DNA from: Hemileia vastatrix
Taxonomy: Eukaryota; Basidiomycota; Pucciniomycetes; Pucciniales; Zaghouaniaceae
DNA length: 64,000 nucleotides
Assembly: GCA_030280995.1 (NCBI GenBank)
Contig: JASXTE010000013.1
Span: 11,749,001-11,813,000, forward strand
Direction: 5' to 3'
Part shown: positions 1 to 10,171 of the stretch, piece by piece
How positions within the stretch are numbered: the first letter of the stretch is position 1
How the letters are laid out: every line of letters begins with the position of its first letter
Program-made: the position numbers and the translations under genes
The notes under the pieces: model-generated
The model's input: the letters and a program-made list of their open reading frames with translations, nothing else
Database searches by the model: none
Told to the model about the DNA's origin: nothing

Positions 1-2829
1 GACAATTTCAATTGGCAACCTGATACTTCCATCAAAGATTTCCAGAACTCTAAAGTGAATTTAGGGTCTCTGTCAGAGATTATGGATTTAGGGAACCCAG
101 CAGTATTCATCATCTGAGTCCACCATAGTAGTGCCAAGTCTTTTGCAGATACCTCTTTATGGGTAGGGATAAATTTACACATTTTTGTTAATCTATCTAC
201 TATTACCCAGCAAGAATTGAAACTGTCTTTTCCTGCTAATGGAAAGCCAATTACAACATCCATGTTTATAATTTCCCATGGAGCTTTTGGCTGCTCTATT
301 TGTTGTGACAGCCCAGCTCTCTTCCCAGTTAATCTTTTAGATTTCTGACAAGAGTCACATGTTTCAATGTATTTTGGTACATCTTCTTTCATGTTTATAC
401 ACCAGGCTGTAATTTAAACTCTGGTTAATATTTTGTTAAAATCAAAATGACCAGCTAAGATGTCATCATGAAAAGTACTCAAGATTAACTCTTTCATAGA
501 AGGTGGTATCACTATTACATTACTTAATTTTTTCCGGTAATATATATATCCATCTTCAATTGAAAATTTACCTTTTTCCAAAGCATTTTTATACTTTGGA
601 GGCAAGGTTTTAATTAATTCACTCATGGAGGCATTAGTTGGATCATTTAGAATGGTAGATAGTTTAGGCAAATCTTTATCAGATGAATAATTTTCAAATA
701 TATTTTGTATAAATTCTTCCTCTAAATCCACTATATAAATCCAAAATATATGTATAACCTCATTTTCAGGTACATAAGCTGGGTTGTTAGCATCATTTGG
801 AAAAGGACTTCTGGATAATAAATCCACATTAGAATGCAATGTTCCTGCTCTGTGAGTGATTGTCATTCTTCCTCTGTACTCTTGTAAAGCTAGTTGCCAT
901 CTAAACATGTGCCTATTAGGGGTTTTCATGTTTAGTAATGATTTTACTGCACTGCAATCTGTTATAAGTTCAAACTTCTGGTCTTCCAGATAGTAATGAA
1001 GTTTCTCCAAAGCCCACACCACGGCTAAACATTCTAGCTGTGCGGCACCATACCTTAATTCTGTTTTTTTAAGGTTCTGGATACATAACAGATAACTACT
1101 TCAGATATTTTCCCATTTATTATCTGTTTCTGCTGTAAAGCAGCACCTAAACCTATGAAGCTTGCATCAGTGTACAAGATAAAAGGTAGGGTGAAATCTG
1201 GCAGTCCCAATATTGGAGCTGACATTAAACATTCCTTTAATTTATTAAAGGCGTGTTGTCTTTCATTATTCCAAATGAAAGCCTCATTTTTCCTGATTAA
1301 TGTTGTTAAAGGGGCAGCAATGGATTGATAATTTTTAATATACTGTCTATAATATCCACACATACCCAAAAAACTTTTAACCCTTTTAAATTTTTAGGTA
1401 TACTAATGTTTTTAATTGCTGCCACCATATTCTGGTCAACACAAATTTGTAATCCAGATACAACATGTCCAAGTACTTTCAAAGATTGAAATCCAAACTT
1501 ACATTTCTTTAATGCAGTTGTAATTTTTATTTCATCCATCCTTTGAAAGACTCTTTCCAGGTGATTTAAATATTCATCATATGTTTTTGAAAACACTATG
1601 ATGTCATCAATATAGACCAAAAGCCAGCCTACAACCATTTCCTGATGGAAAACACTATTTATTAATTTTTGGAAGACTGAAGGCGCATTTTTTGGGCCAA
1701 ATGGCATTCTCATATACTTAAATATACCCATATGTGTGGTTATTAATAAGTAATTTTGAGAATTCTTTTCCACAGGAATCTGGTGATAACCCTTTTTTCC
1801 ATCCAGACAGGAAATATATTTTGCTCCTTGTAAAGTAGCATGGATAGAAGCTATCCTTGGTAAAGGGTAAATATCATCTACAGTGTATGTATTCAGAGAT
1901 CTATAATCACTGCATAATCTTGCCTTATACTTTTCATACAAGATCAATACTGGTGAAATGATACAATACTTAGGTGTTGTGTCTACTTTTTCAACAATAC
2001 CCATTTCCAACAATAATTTTAAATTGTCTTCAATATCTTTCTTTTTTGCAGGAGATTCTGGGTAAGGTTTCTTTTTCAGGCTGCCAGGAATATTATCCAA
2101 ATCACAGCTTAAAGAGATTTTCAACTCATGGTCTTTGACCAATCCTAGTTCATTTGAACCATGAGCAAATGCCATAGGATATGATCTAATCAATCTCGAA
2201 ATATTTTCTTCTTCAATTTTTGAGAGTTGAGAACTGAAAGAGGCCTTTTGGATTTCCTTGTTCAATTCAACCATTTCAGTGGTGGTTCTTCCACCTTGAA
2301 GTTGTTCTTCTCTAGGAGAAACGGCATACACTGAGTTTTCAGAACATATTTTGAATTATCTCTTACCATTCACGCCTATAGTGAAGCAACTGTTTGCAGG
2401 ATATAGTTTAATGCCAAATTTAGTCAATAAATCATTGCCAATAATAAACCAATCACTACAATTTTTATTATCCATTACTACAAATTCACACACTGCTCTA
2501 ACATATCCATTATTATATTTAAAGAATACAGCAGTATTGTGTTTGCCAATTGGATTTAATACTGAACCAAAACCTCTCCAGTTCTTTGTTTGAACAGGTT
2601 CTAGTTTTTCCTGGTACTTACCATCAAGTTTCATTAATGTTATAAATGAAACTAGACTACCTGAAGCCCCAGTGGCAAGAATAACATTCATTTCTCTTCC
2701 ACATATAATAACAGGTGCCCTGATAGGTGTTATTTTGTAAGTATCATGAGTTAAATCTTTAATTATTTCAGCCTCCTCAATGGAAGTTAAAGATGTGTCT
2801 GTATGAGGTATAGCATCATTCAGGAACAT
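1..2829 (-). pseudogene. gag(end)-protease-RT-RNase H-integrase remnant (Chromo 1)
   Basis: Reading leftwards from 2829, the open pieces are: protease region (2829-2356), RT (2331-1306), RNase H (1369-1055) and RNase H/integrase N-terminus (1022-414); the integrase core continues, broken, from 413 to 1. The RT is complete, with a MPFGPKNAPSVFQ motif and the catalytic YIDD near 1610. RNase H shows LYTDASFIGLGAAL. The protease active site, DSG in family members, reads ATG (Ala-Thr-Gly), so the catalytic Asp is lost. Frame breaks occur near 2340, 1370 and 1040, and stops are frequent between 1 and 413. It should encode the replication enzymes of a retrotransposon but cannot make an intact polyprotein. 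The family is certain from the motifs; loss of function is inferred from the breaks. Confidence 0.88.
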
Positions 2830-2992
2830 AATATCCTGTTCTAATACAAATATCTCATGTTAATCATCACTGTAAGATATGTTACTTTTACAATCTTCAC
2901 TGGAATCCACATTCTCATCTTCATGATTACTTGGTTCAGAATTATGTGAGGTTTCAATAACATTTATTCTCTTCTTACACGTTGTAGACAAT
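1..2992 (-). mobile_element. Chromo copy 1: partial chromodomain-type Ty3/Gypsy element
   Basis: The minus strand carries, in order, the end of gag, protease, reverse transcriptase, RNase H and integrase of a Ty3/Gypsy polyprotein. It aligns by eye with the better-preserved copy at 57290-64000. The element runs off the left edge, so its integrase C-terminus and 3' LTR are not seen. At 2992 it is cut by the LTR of Gyp1-L, just where the sister copy encodes the gag zinc knuckle. It is more diverged from Chromo 3 and 4 than those are from each other, so it is probably an older insertion. Confidence 0.85.
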
Positions 2993-4074
2993 CCTATAGT
3001 ACTAGCTATAGGCCTTGACCAAGGGAGTTGGAAAAAACCAGAGAGAAAATCCCCTGTCCCTTTAGAAAAATAGAGTGAGATTTACTTGCTAAAGTAAGTT
3101 GGTTCCTGTTTTGCTAAAGCTCGTTTTCAACACACTTGACTGCTTGATGAGCCAAGAAAGTAGTCCCCAGATAGACTACCAGACCAAAGAACTGAAATGT
3201 AGAACAAAGTCCACACCAGAGACAGCAAAGATACTTGATGTAGGCTGCAAATCCACACCAGAGACAGCAATGATACTTGCTATAGCTTGCAAGACTATAA
3301 CAGAGAAAACAGTTGCTAAAGTTAAGTTAAATGAAGAACTCACTTGCAACAAACACAGCCAATTGTGGCCAGAAAACAGTGAAAACTGAGTGAGGAACAA
3401 TGATATCATCTCCGGATGGTTGTATGATGATTAAGGTTGCCCCAAACTGTCTTATTCACTATGTACACACAGACCACTAACTAAGAGCCCATGCGCACCC
3501 ACCAATCTGGCGCCTGTACCTGCCAAATTGCATAAAAAACCCTCCTGGAGCACTCCCCAACCTCCTAAAACAGAGGCGGGCGGGCCTCCCAATGTCGGAG
3601 ATGCCGCCTGAAGCGGCCCGGCCTCCCTGAAGCCAGAAAACCAATAAAAACCACTAATCTACTTAGAAAAATTAGCTACAACTACTAAAACCTTTAAAAC
3701 ACGGAATTTCACTATAACAACTTTGAGACATGAAATATAGAGAAAAATTAGCTCTATCCAATGGTACTAAGCACTTAACCCTAAGACTTAAGGTTAGCCC
3801 GTAAAACACGAAAAACAAAATTAAACAGCAATCTTTTAAAAATGAAAAATTAGGAAATGACCCCTTAAAACTCAGAATATGAAAAATGTCTACAAGACAT
3901 AAAATATAGAGAAACACCAGGGCTATCCAATGATAGTACCCACATACCCGCAGACCCAATATCCACGGAATAAAACCAGAAAAATACCAAATTCCTTAAC
4001 AGATGTCAATTAAGACATGCACAAATAGCACCAAATCACACAACAAAGGCCCCTGCCAATGTTGGAAGACCACA
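2993..4074 (-). repeat. 3' LTR of Gyp1-L
   Basis: This LTR of 1082 bp reads TGTGGTCTTCC...GTCTACA on the minus strand, a TG...CA terminus. It matches 34584-35677 and 56669-57289 in the opposite orientation. It contains two imperfect internal duplications: a 'CCAGAGACAGCAA' unit (around 3219 and 3260) and a 'TATAGAGAAA...CTATCCAATG' unit (around 3736 and 3904). The left flank CACGT is in Chromo 1; the matching duplication cannot be checked because the 5' end of the element is missing. The antisense gene A starts 49 bp beyond its edge, so an antisense promoter probably lies inside it. Confidence 0.9.
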
Positions 4075-4084
4075 TCCTCCCTCC
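4075..4084 (-). other. Polypurine tract of Gyp1-L
   Basis: GGAGGGAGGA on the minus strand directly abuts the 3' LTR. The same ten bases abut the 3' LTRs of Gyp2 (21491-21500) and Gyp1-R (56659-56668). In LTR elements this tract primes plus-strand DNA synthesis. Confidence 0.85.
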
Positions 4085-4122
4085 AATTGAGAATGTCCGC
4101 ATTCTTTCTTCATCCAACCACC

Positions 4123-4763
4123 ATGTTTAACCTCCTTCCCAAATCTGCCTCTGAAATGGGCCCCTGCCAATACTGCATTGACAATAATTTAATCTGCGCC
4201 ATGACACCACCTGTCCATCCATACAGAACGTCCTGCGATGTCTGCCACTCCAGAAAGAAGACCTGCCACAGACATGGTCCACTTTCTTCCAAAACAGATT
4301 CACCTCCACCTCAACCTGGTCCTTCATCTGCCAGCACCAAAAGATCTAGGCCATCCATCCTGATACCCAGATTAATCAAAAAGCTCCACCCTTCCCAGAA
4401 GAGTGCCACAACCCATAAAACAACTATTTCCCCCATCCCTGGTCCATCTGATGGTAAAGAACCTTCATTCCTTCCTTCAACTTTAAAACTGATAACTTCT
4501 CAGTTCCTTCCTCTTCTGATAGTGATGATAACAATGTAGGATCCATTGCACCACCAACACCAACACACTTGCCCACTATCAAGGCCAAGTTCCAACAACA
4601 CACATCACAACAGAAGCAACTTCTGCTTCACTACTTCCAATCCACTCCTGCTAGAGATCCACAGGACATTGAGAACAGAAGACACCTCATTCACCAATTC
4701 AAGGCTAATTCTGAACACTTCGTTTCATCTCTTGATTCCCTCTGTAATTCCACTAGTACTTGA
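4123..4763 (+). CDS. Antisense gene A of Gyp1-L: zinc-cluster-like protein, spliced
   Basis: The gene lies opposite to gag-pol, between the 3' LTR and antisense gene B. The chosen ATG sits in a strong context (ACCACCATG) conserved in Gyp1-R. Exon 1 is 4123-4453, intron 4454-4503 (50 nt, GTAAAG...CTCAG, possible branch site CTGATAAC), exon 2 4504-4763; the joined frame is open for 196 codons. Residues C15, C18, C25, C38, C41 and C48 form CX2CX6C-X12-CX2CX6C; the second half, CDVCHSRKKTC, is Lys/Arg-rich like fungal Zn2Cys6 DNA-binding clusters, though the basic half is second rather than first. A Ser/Pro/Thr-rich linker follows, then a helical segment with YFQSTPA and ENRRHLIHQF. The same architecture and intron phase occur in Gyp2. 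A DNA- or RNA-binding role is inferred; the function is unknown. Confidence 0.8.
4454..4503 (+). other. Phase-1 spliceosomal intron in antisense gene A (Gyp1-L)
   Basis: GT-AG ends, length 50 nt. Without removal, the frame reads into unrelated residues and stops at 4537-4539. With removal, exon 2 continues in the frame that encodes the helical domain conserved with Gyp2. The Gyp1-R copy has an intron of the same length at the same place (56289-56240). Confidence 0.75.
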
Positions 4764-4809
4764 GTTTGATTCAGAAAAGAAAAATTGACCACACCCTCTA
4801 TACGATGTA

Positions 4810-5340
4810 ACCATAAACAACCCTCAGTTTTAAGTCTTGGGGGACCATCCTCATTTTATAGTCTTGGGGGACTCAAAAACCCTCAGTTTAAAGTCTTGGG
4901 GGACTCAAAAACCTAAATCATAAACCCAGAACCAGAGATCAACCACATTAAGACACAGAGAAAAAACTAACATTCTGGGGTAATTGTGAATAGAGCTGCC
5001 AGCCCATCAATTACCCCCAAACTTGCCTTTGCTAAATTCGGAGGCTCCCCCTGTGGATACCCTCCACCAATCTTTCAAACCAACTCCAACAACAAAACCC
5101 TTTTTCCTCAGTTTATAGTCTTGGGGGACTTACAACCCTCAGTTTAAAGTCTTGGGGGACTAACACAGTGTTCAGTTTAAAGTCTTGACGGACTACTTCT
5201 TGATAAAATCTTGACACCAGCCAGTTTAAAGTCTTGGAGTACTAACAGAAACCAGATTTCAGTTTAAAGTCTTGATGGACTGATCTTGATACCAAGCTTT
5301 TTTCAGTTTAGAGTCTTGATGGACTGACGGAATTTTGCAT
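4810..5340 (-). repeat. Cluster of 'CCAAGACTTTAAACTG' motifs between antisense genes A and B
   Basis: On the element's sense (minus) strand about nine copies of AGTCC(N)CC-AAGACTTTAAACTG and variants occur, near 4825, 4852, 4885, 5110, 5140, 5173, 5222, 5261 and 5305. Spacing is irregular (about 27-50 bp within clusters). The last six lie directly upstream of the gene B start codon (5477), so they could be promoter sites for that gene. Equivalent clusters occur at 55340-55620 and 55800-55920 in Gyp1-R and at 19340-20100 in Gyp2. Confidence 0.75.
4977..5017 (-). other. Conserved hairpin H1 (copy 1)
   Basis: The sense (minus) strand reads GGGGTAATTG, a ~21-nt loop containing GGGCTGGC, then CAATTACCCC: a perfect 10-bp stem. 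Six relatives occur in this window (7863, 8125, 18458, 52483, 52744, 55694), some with the stem pair changed on both sides. Confidence 0.75.
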
Positions 5341-5476
5341 AAAATGGACGCAGCCAATTTCATGCAGCACACCTCTACAGCCAACCTGCTGAACTTCCAC
5401 CTTCACTTCATCATCTACCCATCACTGACAAAAATCTCCTCCTATCCCTTTTCATCATCTTTTCTCACCACAGATC

Positions 5477-7045
5477 ATGGCTGGATCTCCTGATGTTAAC
5501 CCTTCTACTCTCCCTTGCTTCACTGCTCCCAAGGACTATGCCTGCAAACAGTGCATCCACATGTGCAGACCTTGCACATTCACTCTTCCAAATCCTGAAT
5601 CCAAATTCTACAACAGGGCTTGTGACTCTTGTTATTCCAAAAAGAAAAGATGTGACAGAGATGCCAACTACCCTATTCCTCCGCCTTCACCATCTCATAA
5701 ATACATCTCCAGATCCCCTACCAGATCCCCAGAGCTTGGTCCTTCCTCTTCCTCTCTATCTTCTGCTCCTTCCAGAAGATCCAGAAGCTCAGCTTCCCGC
5801 ACTCTTCCCAAAAGACCAGCCTTAGCCTCACAAGAAACTGCCATTATCTGTGCCAAATTGGCTCCAAAAGCTTCAAAATCAACTCCCAGGCTTCTAGACC
5901 GCGTCCAGGCGGCCGCCCGCCTCACCAAACAGTGAAAATCAGGACCAAAACCTCCAAAAACGGCCAGAAAATAGCCAAATTTATCCAGACAACAACAACA
6001 ACTCAATCCAACTACCTCCTACTGCTCCCAGAGCAATGCAATCCACCCTTCCAAAGTCCAAAAGTACCAAAATTTACCAGATTTTTAAGAGACCTGCCAG
6101 AGAACCCCAAGAAGAAACCAGAACAACACACACTGCTCCACAACAACAACTTCCTCCCCAACTAAGACAAAGAAACTACACCTCTCCTCTGTCAGCCAAC
6201 AACTCTTCTGGAAGTTCCATCTCTTCAAATTCTCCATCCAGAAGAGAGCAGTCTGCTTCCAAATCCCCCTCTCCTGATACATCCTTTAACAACCCTGGTA
6301 CTCCATCACCAGCACCTCCTCCAGCTGAATCCAACAGAATTAACAACCACAACAACAACCACAATATCACTGCTCCAACTAGGCCCCAGGAACCTCAGCA
6401 TCCCAGTTCACCTTGTCAGGATCCTTCAGAGGAAGACCATGAGAATCCATATCTTTCCCTAGTTGATCCACCCACTATGACCATTACAAAATCGTCAGAG
6501 ATCCAAATCCCAGCTTCTTACAGATTTGATGAGCTTCCAATCTGTAAGTACCAAATTAATTATTCCATTTCTTCAACAAAAATAATTACTGATCCAATTC
6601 TTCTTGTCTAGTTGGCATCATTCTTCCTGAATCTATTATTGGAGTTGGCCAAACTCTTGAAACTTCTTTGACCCTGGATTATAGAGACATGAAGAAACAC
6701 CTAAGCACCATGTGTTCCAACATGCTAAAAGCCTTTGCCCTCCATGGACCCTTGAATGACTTTGAAAAATCCCTGAGAAAGCGCCTACTGGATGACCACT
6801 TGAAAATGTCTAGGATCATTAAACACACCCTCCAGCACTCCATTCCTGCCTCTTCTTCTTCCTCCTCTGAACTTCCCTCTAATCCAATCCCTGACCATTA
6901 CAATCCCTATAATCTCTCCAGCAGGATGCACTTCAAAGAACACAGTGCTTCCACAATCCCAACAAAAAACAAAAACGTCATCACAATCCGGACCAGCCTC
7001 CAGAAGCTTCATCATCCAGACAATGAGCTCCTACAAAAAGATTAG
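5477..7045 (+). pseudogene. Antisense gene B of Gyp1-L: larger zinc-cluster-like protein, spliced, one frameshift
   Basis: Also opposite to gag-pol. The ATG at 5477 is conserved in Gyp1-R (55185). Exon 1 is 5477-6543, intron 6544-6611 (68 nt, GTAAGT...GTCTAG), exon 2 6612-7045. Residues C23, C26, C33, C49, C52 and C59 give CX2CX6C-X15-CX2CX6C, with a basic second half (CDSCYSKKKRC). A long Ser/Pro/Gln-rich linker follows, containing GNPYLSL-like text near the exon end (ENPYLSLVDPP), then a helical C-terminus (LDYRDMKKHL...DFEKSLRKRLL) and a Ser run. Exon 1 is 17 nt shorter than in Gyp1-R because of a deletion near 5905-5920, which shifts the frame and gives a stop at 5933-5935. The same intron phase as gene A suggests the two are paralogues. 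Function unknown. Confidence 0.72.
6544..6611 (+). other. Phase-1 intron in antisense gene B (Gyp1-L)
   Basis: A consensus donor GTAAGT, a possible branch site ACTGATCC and a pyrimidine-rich acceptor ending GTCTAG define 68 nt. Splicing joins ...LPI to FGIILPES in the frame that continues to 7045. The Gyp1-R copy has a 69-nt equivalent (54101-54033). Confidence 0.75.
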
Positions 7046-7228
7046 AAACATAATAATAATATAAAACAATTAATAAAAATAATTTCAGAATTTTTTTTTT
7101 TTATTTATTTATTTTATTTTTTTATTTTTATTTTTTTTTTGTATCTACTAATATACTAAAATTAATAACTAAAATGAAATGAAATAAAATAAATGAAATA
7201 AAATATAATATAAAAAAATAATACAAAT

Positions 7229-7300
7229 GGTATCCCCCAGCCAATTGATGAGCTGATCCCCTGATACCTTACCCACATCCAAGTGCACCTTGATGTGGAT
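7229..7300 (-). other. Conserved box H3 (copy 1)
   Basis: The sense strand reads CCACATCAAGGTGCACTTGG then ATGTGGG, a near-palindrome, followed by AGCTCATCAATTGGC and an outer GGTATC...GGATACC pairing. Copies: 7424-7495, 18847-18920, 53177-53250, 53372-53450. Confidence 0.65.
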
Positions 7301-7423
7301 ACACAATTAAATATTTTAAATGATTAAAAGAAAACAAAATTCAAAAAATTTAGAAATTCAGAAGATAATAAAAATAATGAAACACAGAAACACATGAAAT
7401 AAATAATAAATAAAAATAAAATA

Positions 7424-7495
7424 GCATTGCCCGGCCAATTGATGAGCCTTTCCCCACCAACGCTTGCCCACATCCAGGTGACCCTGATGTGGTAA
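7424..7495 (-). other. Conserved box H3 (copy 2)
   Basis: The second copy of the box in Gyp1-L. It retains the CCACATC...GATGTGG pairing and the GGCTCATCAATTGGCCGGG tail on the minus strand. It corresponds to 53177-53250 in Gyp1-R. Confidence 0.65.
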
Positions 7496-7668
7496 CACCC
7501 TATATTTTTGATTTTATAATTTTAACAACCCCCATAAAAAAATTAAAAGAAAAAAAGAGAAAAAAGAAAATAATCTAAAACTGATATCTAGCAAAAACAT
7601 AACTGCAAAATCAAAGACAGTCCAGCTCCATAGATGGTCCAATAAGGGAACGTCCGGTCCATAGAAAT

Positions 7669-7724
7669 GATCACTGGGTGGGCTCCCTCCAATAAGTAAA
7701 AATGATGGGAGACCACCAGTGATC
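7669..7724 (-). other. Conserved hairpin H2 (Gyp1-L)
   Basis: GATCACTGG(G)TGG...CTCC on one arm pairs with GGAG...CCACCAGTGATC on the other, giving an imperfect stem of about 20 bp. It recurs at 18721-18774 (Gyp2) and 52928-52983 (Gyp1-R). Confidence 0.7.
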
Positions 7725-7862
7725 CACCACCAATCTGAAAGAACCAAAGATAAAGAATCCTGTGCCAAACCAGTTTAAAATCATAGTGGACTTGAAACCT
7801 GAATAATAAACAACAGAACTAGAATTCAACTAGAAAAAACAAAGACTTGAAACAGACATTCT

Positions 7863-7904
7863 GGGGTAACTGTTCTACAGAGCAGCCAGCTCATCAGTTA
7901 CCCC
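7863..7904 (-). other. Conserved hairpin H1 (copy 2)
   Basis: The arms are GGGGTAACTG and CAGTTACCCC, a perfect 10-bp stem with a ~22-nt loop including the AGCTGGCTGCTCTG core on the sense strand. Confidence 0.75.
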
Positions 7905-8124
7905 CACACTTGCCAAAATAAAATCTAGAAGCCCCCCCTGGGTACCTTCTAACAAAATCACAATGTCCAACACAAAAAAAAACCAAAACCAATAAGAGTG
8001 AAGAGACCGGCACTTGACAACCAAAGAAATTCCAGTTTAAAGTCATAGAGGACTAAAACCTGTGAAAATAAACCAATACTAGGGTTCAACCAAATTAAGA
8101 GAAAGGGTTGGAAACAGACAATCT

Positions 8125-8165
8125 GGGGTAACTGTTGATAGAGCAGCCAGCCCATCAGTCACCCC
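8125..8165 (-). other. Conserved hairpin H1 (copy 3)
   Basis: On the sense (minus) strand the arms are GGGGTGACTG and CAGTTACCCC. The one change leaves a G-U pair in sense RNA, while the antisense strand would have an A-C mismatch. This hints that the structure works in the sense transcript. Confidence 0.7.
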
Positions 8166-8301
8166 CACACTTGCCAAGATCAAATCTAGAAGCCCCACCA
8201 ATGGGTACCCTCTAACAAAAGTTTCCAACAAACAGATGCATAGCATCACCACAAAAAAACCAAAATTAAAGAATGGTCCGTAGTTTATCCTCATTGCGGA
8301 G

Positions 8302-10171
8302 TCAATCTTCTTCATGCCTAGTGCCACTGGGATAAAACCTCTTCACTTGGTCTGCAGCCACCCTCTTTTCAAGACTGCACCATCCAACTCTTCCAAAACA
8401 TAAGAACCTCCAGACGCCTGAGATCTGACTCTATAAGGTCCATTCCATCTGTCAGCAAACATTTTCCCCACTGACTCTCCAAACTTCTATTATACACCAA
8501 AACCAAACAACCAGGTTTCAAAGGATTCCTGAGTCTATGAGCCAACTTCTTGTCCCAGTATCTGACTGATTGATTCCTAATCTTCATCATTCTAGAGTAT
8601 GCCTTCTCTTGACATTCCTCTCTACATTACAACTGTTGCATCCTGGCACAGAGCAAATCTTCTGTTGATTGCACGTCATCCCAATCAATTCCAAGATAAG
8701 AGACAGCTTCCAAGTCCACTGGTAGAACGGCTTTTTGACCAAACATTAACTCATAAGGAGAATAGCCAGTTGTCCTCTTCACAGTGACTCTATCAGCAAA
8801 TAAAACCAAGGGTAAATAATGCCTCCACTTTTCAGCACTATCTCCGCACAACTTCACCAAAGCATTCTTGATAACTTGATGGCCTCTTTCAACCATGCCT
8901 TCAGCTTCAGGATAATACGGTGTAGCCACTCTAACCCTAGAACCAACACTAGCCACAGCTTCTTTAAATTCGGCACCAAACTCTGGCCCACCATCAACAG
9001 TCACCAACTTCATCAACCCATTCCTATAAATCCACTCCTTCTTCAAAAACTCTGCCACATTCTTGGCAGACAAATTAACCAGAGGCACTGCCTCAACCCA
9101 ACCAGACAAATCATCCCTAGCAACAATCAAGTATTTATACCTGCCCTCTTTAATATGGACAGCATCCAGACTGACTCTTCCAAAGACAGTTGATTCACCA
9201 GTAGCACGGCCCACCTCTTTAGGTTTCAAGTGACTTCTTCTTTGACATTCTTCACAATATTGAACCCAACCCTGCAAAGCCAACTTCATACCCGGCCACC
9301 AAAATCTGTCTGCTACTCTTCTATAAGTCTCCCCAAAGCCTCTATGACCAAGGTCTTCATGAAAAGACTTCAAAACCAATTCTTGACCCTTCTTCTGAGT
9401 CACCACCACTTGAGGATTAGGATGTCTCCTTCTCATCAAGCGCCTTCCTGACACATAAAATCCAGGACTCTTATTCTTGATTGCCAACCAATTATCATCA
9501 TCACAACTATCTGGCCTCTCCAAGGTCAACAGATATTCCACCAAAATAAAATAAAACCCAGACTGACCCCAGGTCTCATCTTCAAAATCAAACAAAACAA
9601 CATCCAAGGGTACAACTCTGTCATCCAAATCACCAGTGTGAACATGAGCCAATTGAGCAGCCCAACCAGGACACCAATCCTTAAATTTTGGCACTTCCTT
9701 CTCTTTCCACTGGCCCTTGTGAGAATCCAGTTCACTAACAAAAACACCCTTTTCCAATTTTGAGCTGTCCCAAACAACAACTCCATCTTCATCAACAAAA
9801 ACATCCTGATCACCAGAATCAAGATCAGATCCAGCCAGTTTAGCCTCTTGGGGGAGGTCAGAACAATCATCCAGTTTAGCCTCATGGGGGAGGAGAGAAA
9901 AATCCTCAGCACCCTTTGTGCTGGCCCTAACCACTGGAACATCTTCGTCAAACTCTTCAGAATCAGAATCCTCATCTGTAGGTGGCCTCTTTGATAACCC
10001 ATCAGGCATAGTAAAAGTTTTACCTGGTTTGTGTACCAGGTCAAAAGAAAAATGTTGAATAAATGCCACCCACCTAGTCATTGGAGCATTTGGAAGACTA
10101 GGTGTATTGATCATCTGAACCAAAGATTTTGCATCCACCTGCAGCTCAAAATGCTGCCCCCACAAAACCGT
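8302..10171 (-). pseudogene. pol, 3' half (RNase H end and integrase) of Gyp1-L
   Basis: This continues RNase H across the Gyp2 insertion (WGQHFELQVDAKSLVQMI at 10165) and then encodes integrase. The zinc-binding HEDLGHRG...CEECQRRS is followed by catalytic-core motifs LDAVH, TVDGGPEF and EAEGMVERGH (D, D, E), then the C-terminal domain with LVYNRSLESQWGK. An in-frame stop near 8627 (GAA to TAA against the sister) and a one-base deletion near 8455-8465 break the C-terminus; the ancestral stop is TGA at 8304-8302. Acidic, repetitive text (EDSDSEEFDEDVP; SDLPQEAKLAGSDLDSG) lies between RNase H and integrase. No chromodomain is present, unlike the Chromo family. Confidence 0.88.
10167..10171. 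repeat. Target-site duplication ACCGT, left
   Basis: ACCGT precedes the left LTR of Gyp2 and reappears at 22618-22622 after the right LTR. The uninterrupted sister sequence at 50500-50520 has one copy on the opposite strand. Five bases is the usual Ty3/Gypsy duplication. Confidence 0.85.

Larger units (their letters stand above)
7046..8301 (-). other. Non-coding module between pol stop and antisense gene B (Gyp1-L)
   Basis: No convincing gene is visible. Read in the sense (minus) direction from the pol stop it holds: a 'CTCCGCAATGAGGATAAACT' box (8301-8281), hairpin H1 (8165-8125), the CCAAGACTTTAAACTG-type motif (about 8055-8033), a second H1 (7904-7863), a second motif (about 7790-7770), hairpin H2 (7724-7669), two H3 boxes (7495-7424 and 7300-7229), and an A/T homopolymer-rich tract (about 7200-7046). 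The same order is found in Gyp1-R (52346-53600) and, with single copies, in Gyp2 (18119-19260). Confidence 0.8.

Noticed and set aside
3099..3959. ORFs of ~80-96 codons inside the Gyp1 LTRs
   Set aside because: They cover internal LTR duplications, change frame between the three LTR copies, and lie in a non-coding control region.
8819..9451. Plus-strand ORFs opposite Gyp1-L integrase
   Set aside because: Shadows of the integrase reading frame on the other strand; the same region in Gyp1-R shows different breaks.
9526..10044. 172-codon Leu/Trp-rich ORF overlapping the RNase H-integrase linker
   Set aside because: A +1 shadow of the pol frame; it exists because the acidic linker is repetitive. 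Gyp1-R has the same shadow (50706-51119) and no independent evidence.
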